Assembly: GCF_036967215.1 (NCBI RefSeq)
Contig: NZ_CP146016.1
Coordinates: forward strand, 1,206,501 to 1,270,500
Length of the DNA stretch: 64,000 nucleotides
Direction: 5' to 3'
DNA from: Sulfolobus tengchongensis
GTDB lineage: Archaea; Thermoproteota; Thermoprotei_A; Sulfolobales; Sulfolobaceae
This document shows, piece by piece, positions 63,631-64,000 of this stretch (the first letter of the stretch is position 1; the number at the start of each line of letters is the position of its first letter). Under the pieces are notes generated by a model, which worked only from the letters and a program-made list of their open reading frames with translations, had not been told where the DNA came from and ran no database searches. Position numbers and translations under genes: made by a program.

Positions 63631-63915
63631 TTGTGCTAGGGTTACTATGTTCATGCGGTAACCCTCAACCATTACATAATAACTCTAGCACAAGTGAGAG
63701 TGTCCGAAGTGAGAGAAATTCAGTGAATAATTATTTGAGATCTGTCTCGTTAATGAAAAACTGAATAATACTTAAGTTGGGCAAATTGACATCTATGTTA
63801 GTCAATTTAACCTCAAATTAAGGTGATAACTCGGAACATAGAGTTAATTTTATACTTTATATTAAAATAGGCCGAATTTTATGCAATCCGGACACTCTCA
63901 AGTGTGTTTTGCTAG
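63631..63915. repeat. MITE-like segment with nested inverted repeats
   Basis: TTGTGCTAG (63631-63639) pairs with CTAGCACAA (63685-63693), and inside it AGGGTTAC (63638-63645) with GTAACCCT (63658-63665). A second inverted repeat, TGAGAGTGTCCG (63695-63706) and CGGACACTCTCA (63889-63900), brackets about 180 bp and is followed by a TTTGCTAGGG stretch that extends the match. There is no gene inside. The features suggest a miniature inverted-repeat element or an insertion-sequence remnant. Confidence 0.55.
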
Positions 63916-64000
63916 GGTTTTACGTTTGGATTTTAGTGTAACAGAACTTCTCTATGGTTTGAATTTTTAGTGTATTACATCTTGATTTTCGTGACTGTAG

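Overview
The window is AT-rich archaeal DNA with Sulfolobales traits: a zinc-containing ferredoxin with the Sulfolobus-type N-terminal zinc ligands, a UDP-sulfoquinovose synthase of the Agl3 type, a DUF929 protein, Bcp peroxiredoxin, TreT, an archaeal-length triosephosphate isomerase, GGTGA-type ribosome binding sites and many TATA boxes about 25 bp before a start codon (leaderless mRNAs). Gene content and order suggest Saccharolobus solfataricus or a close relative such as S. islandicus. This is recognition from memory, not a database match.

Layout. 1-8.0 kb: cut MFS transporter, dihydrolipoamide-dehydrogenase-like flavoprotein, BluB-like nitroreductase, unknowns, a membrane ferritin/VIT1 fusion, DUF929 and SfsA. 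8.0-8.5 kb: a candidate C/D-box sRNA, then a decayed IS200/IS605-type fragment that seems to have truncated its right-hand neighbour. 9.5-16.6 kb: small regulators, zinc ferredoxin, M61 peptidase, OsmC-like protein, double-HTH Lrp regulator, RecB-like nuclease, Agl3 and malate dehydrogenase. 16.7-20.5 kb: prpD, prpB, CBS protein and citrate synthase, a methylcitrate-type operon. 20.5-31.7 kb: membrane protein, DUF429, TIM, unknowns, EVE protein, aminotransferase, TenA, PIMT, an ABC exporter pair and a 960-residue repeat-rich surface protein. 31.8-41.2 kb: Hsp20 behind a micro-ORF, a UbiB-like kinase, a broken Csx1-like gene split by a repeat element, two unknown genes, TreT with its DUF5752 partner, a second copy of the repeat and a DUF4382 lipoprotein-like gene. 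41.7-49.7 kb: HtrA protease, Bcp, and a five-gene peptide/sugar ABC importer. 49.9-57.0 kb: AbrB-PhoU regulator, diiron oxidase and a phenylacetate-like acyl-CoA module around a divergent promoter carrying two palindromes. 57.1-63.2 kb: a sulfur-transfer region (DsrE, TusA-like, SQR-like, DsrE, DUF1641, small proteins, rhodanese and a SelD-like enzyme). 63.2-64 kb: gene-free, with nested inverted repeats.

The signals I would follow first are: (1) the sulfur-transfer region that ends in a SelD-like enzyme keeping the catalytic Cys and Lys; (2) up to six C/D-box sRNA candidates, one of them (minus strand, 41299-41348) with perfect or near-perfect boxes and exact 12-nt spacers; (3) two diverged copies of an approximately 290-bp repeat with a conserved 26-nt loop and a compensatory base-pair change, one copy inside a broken CARF/Csx1-like gene; (4) a leaderless 24-codon micro-ORF in front of hsp20; (5) paired palindromes in the acyl-CoA module promoter. 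No tRNA, rRNA or CRISPR array was seen.
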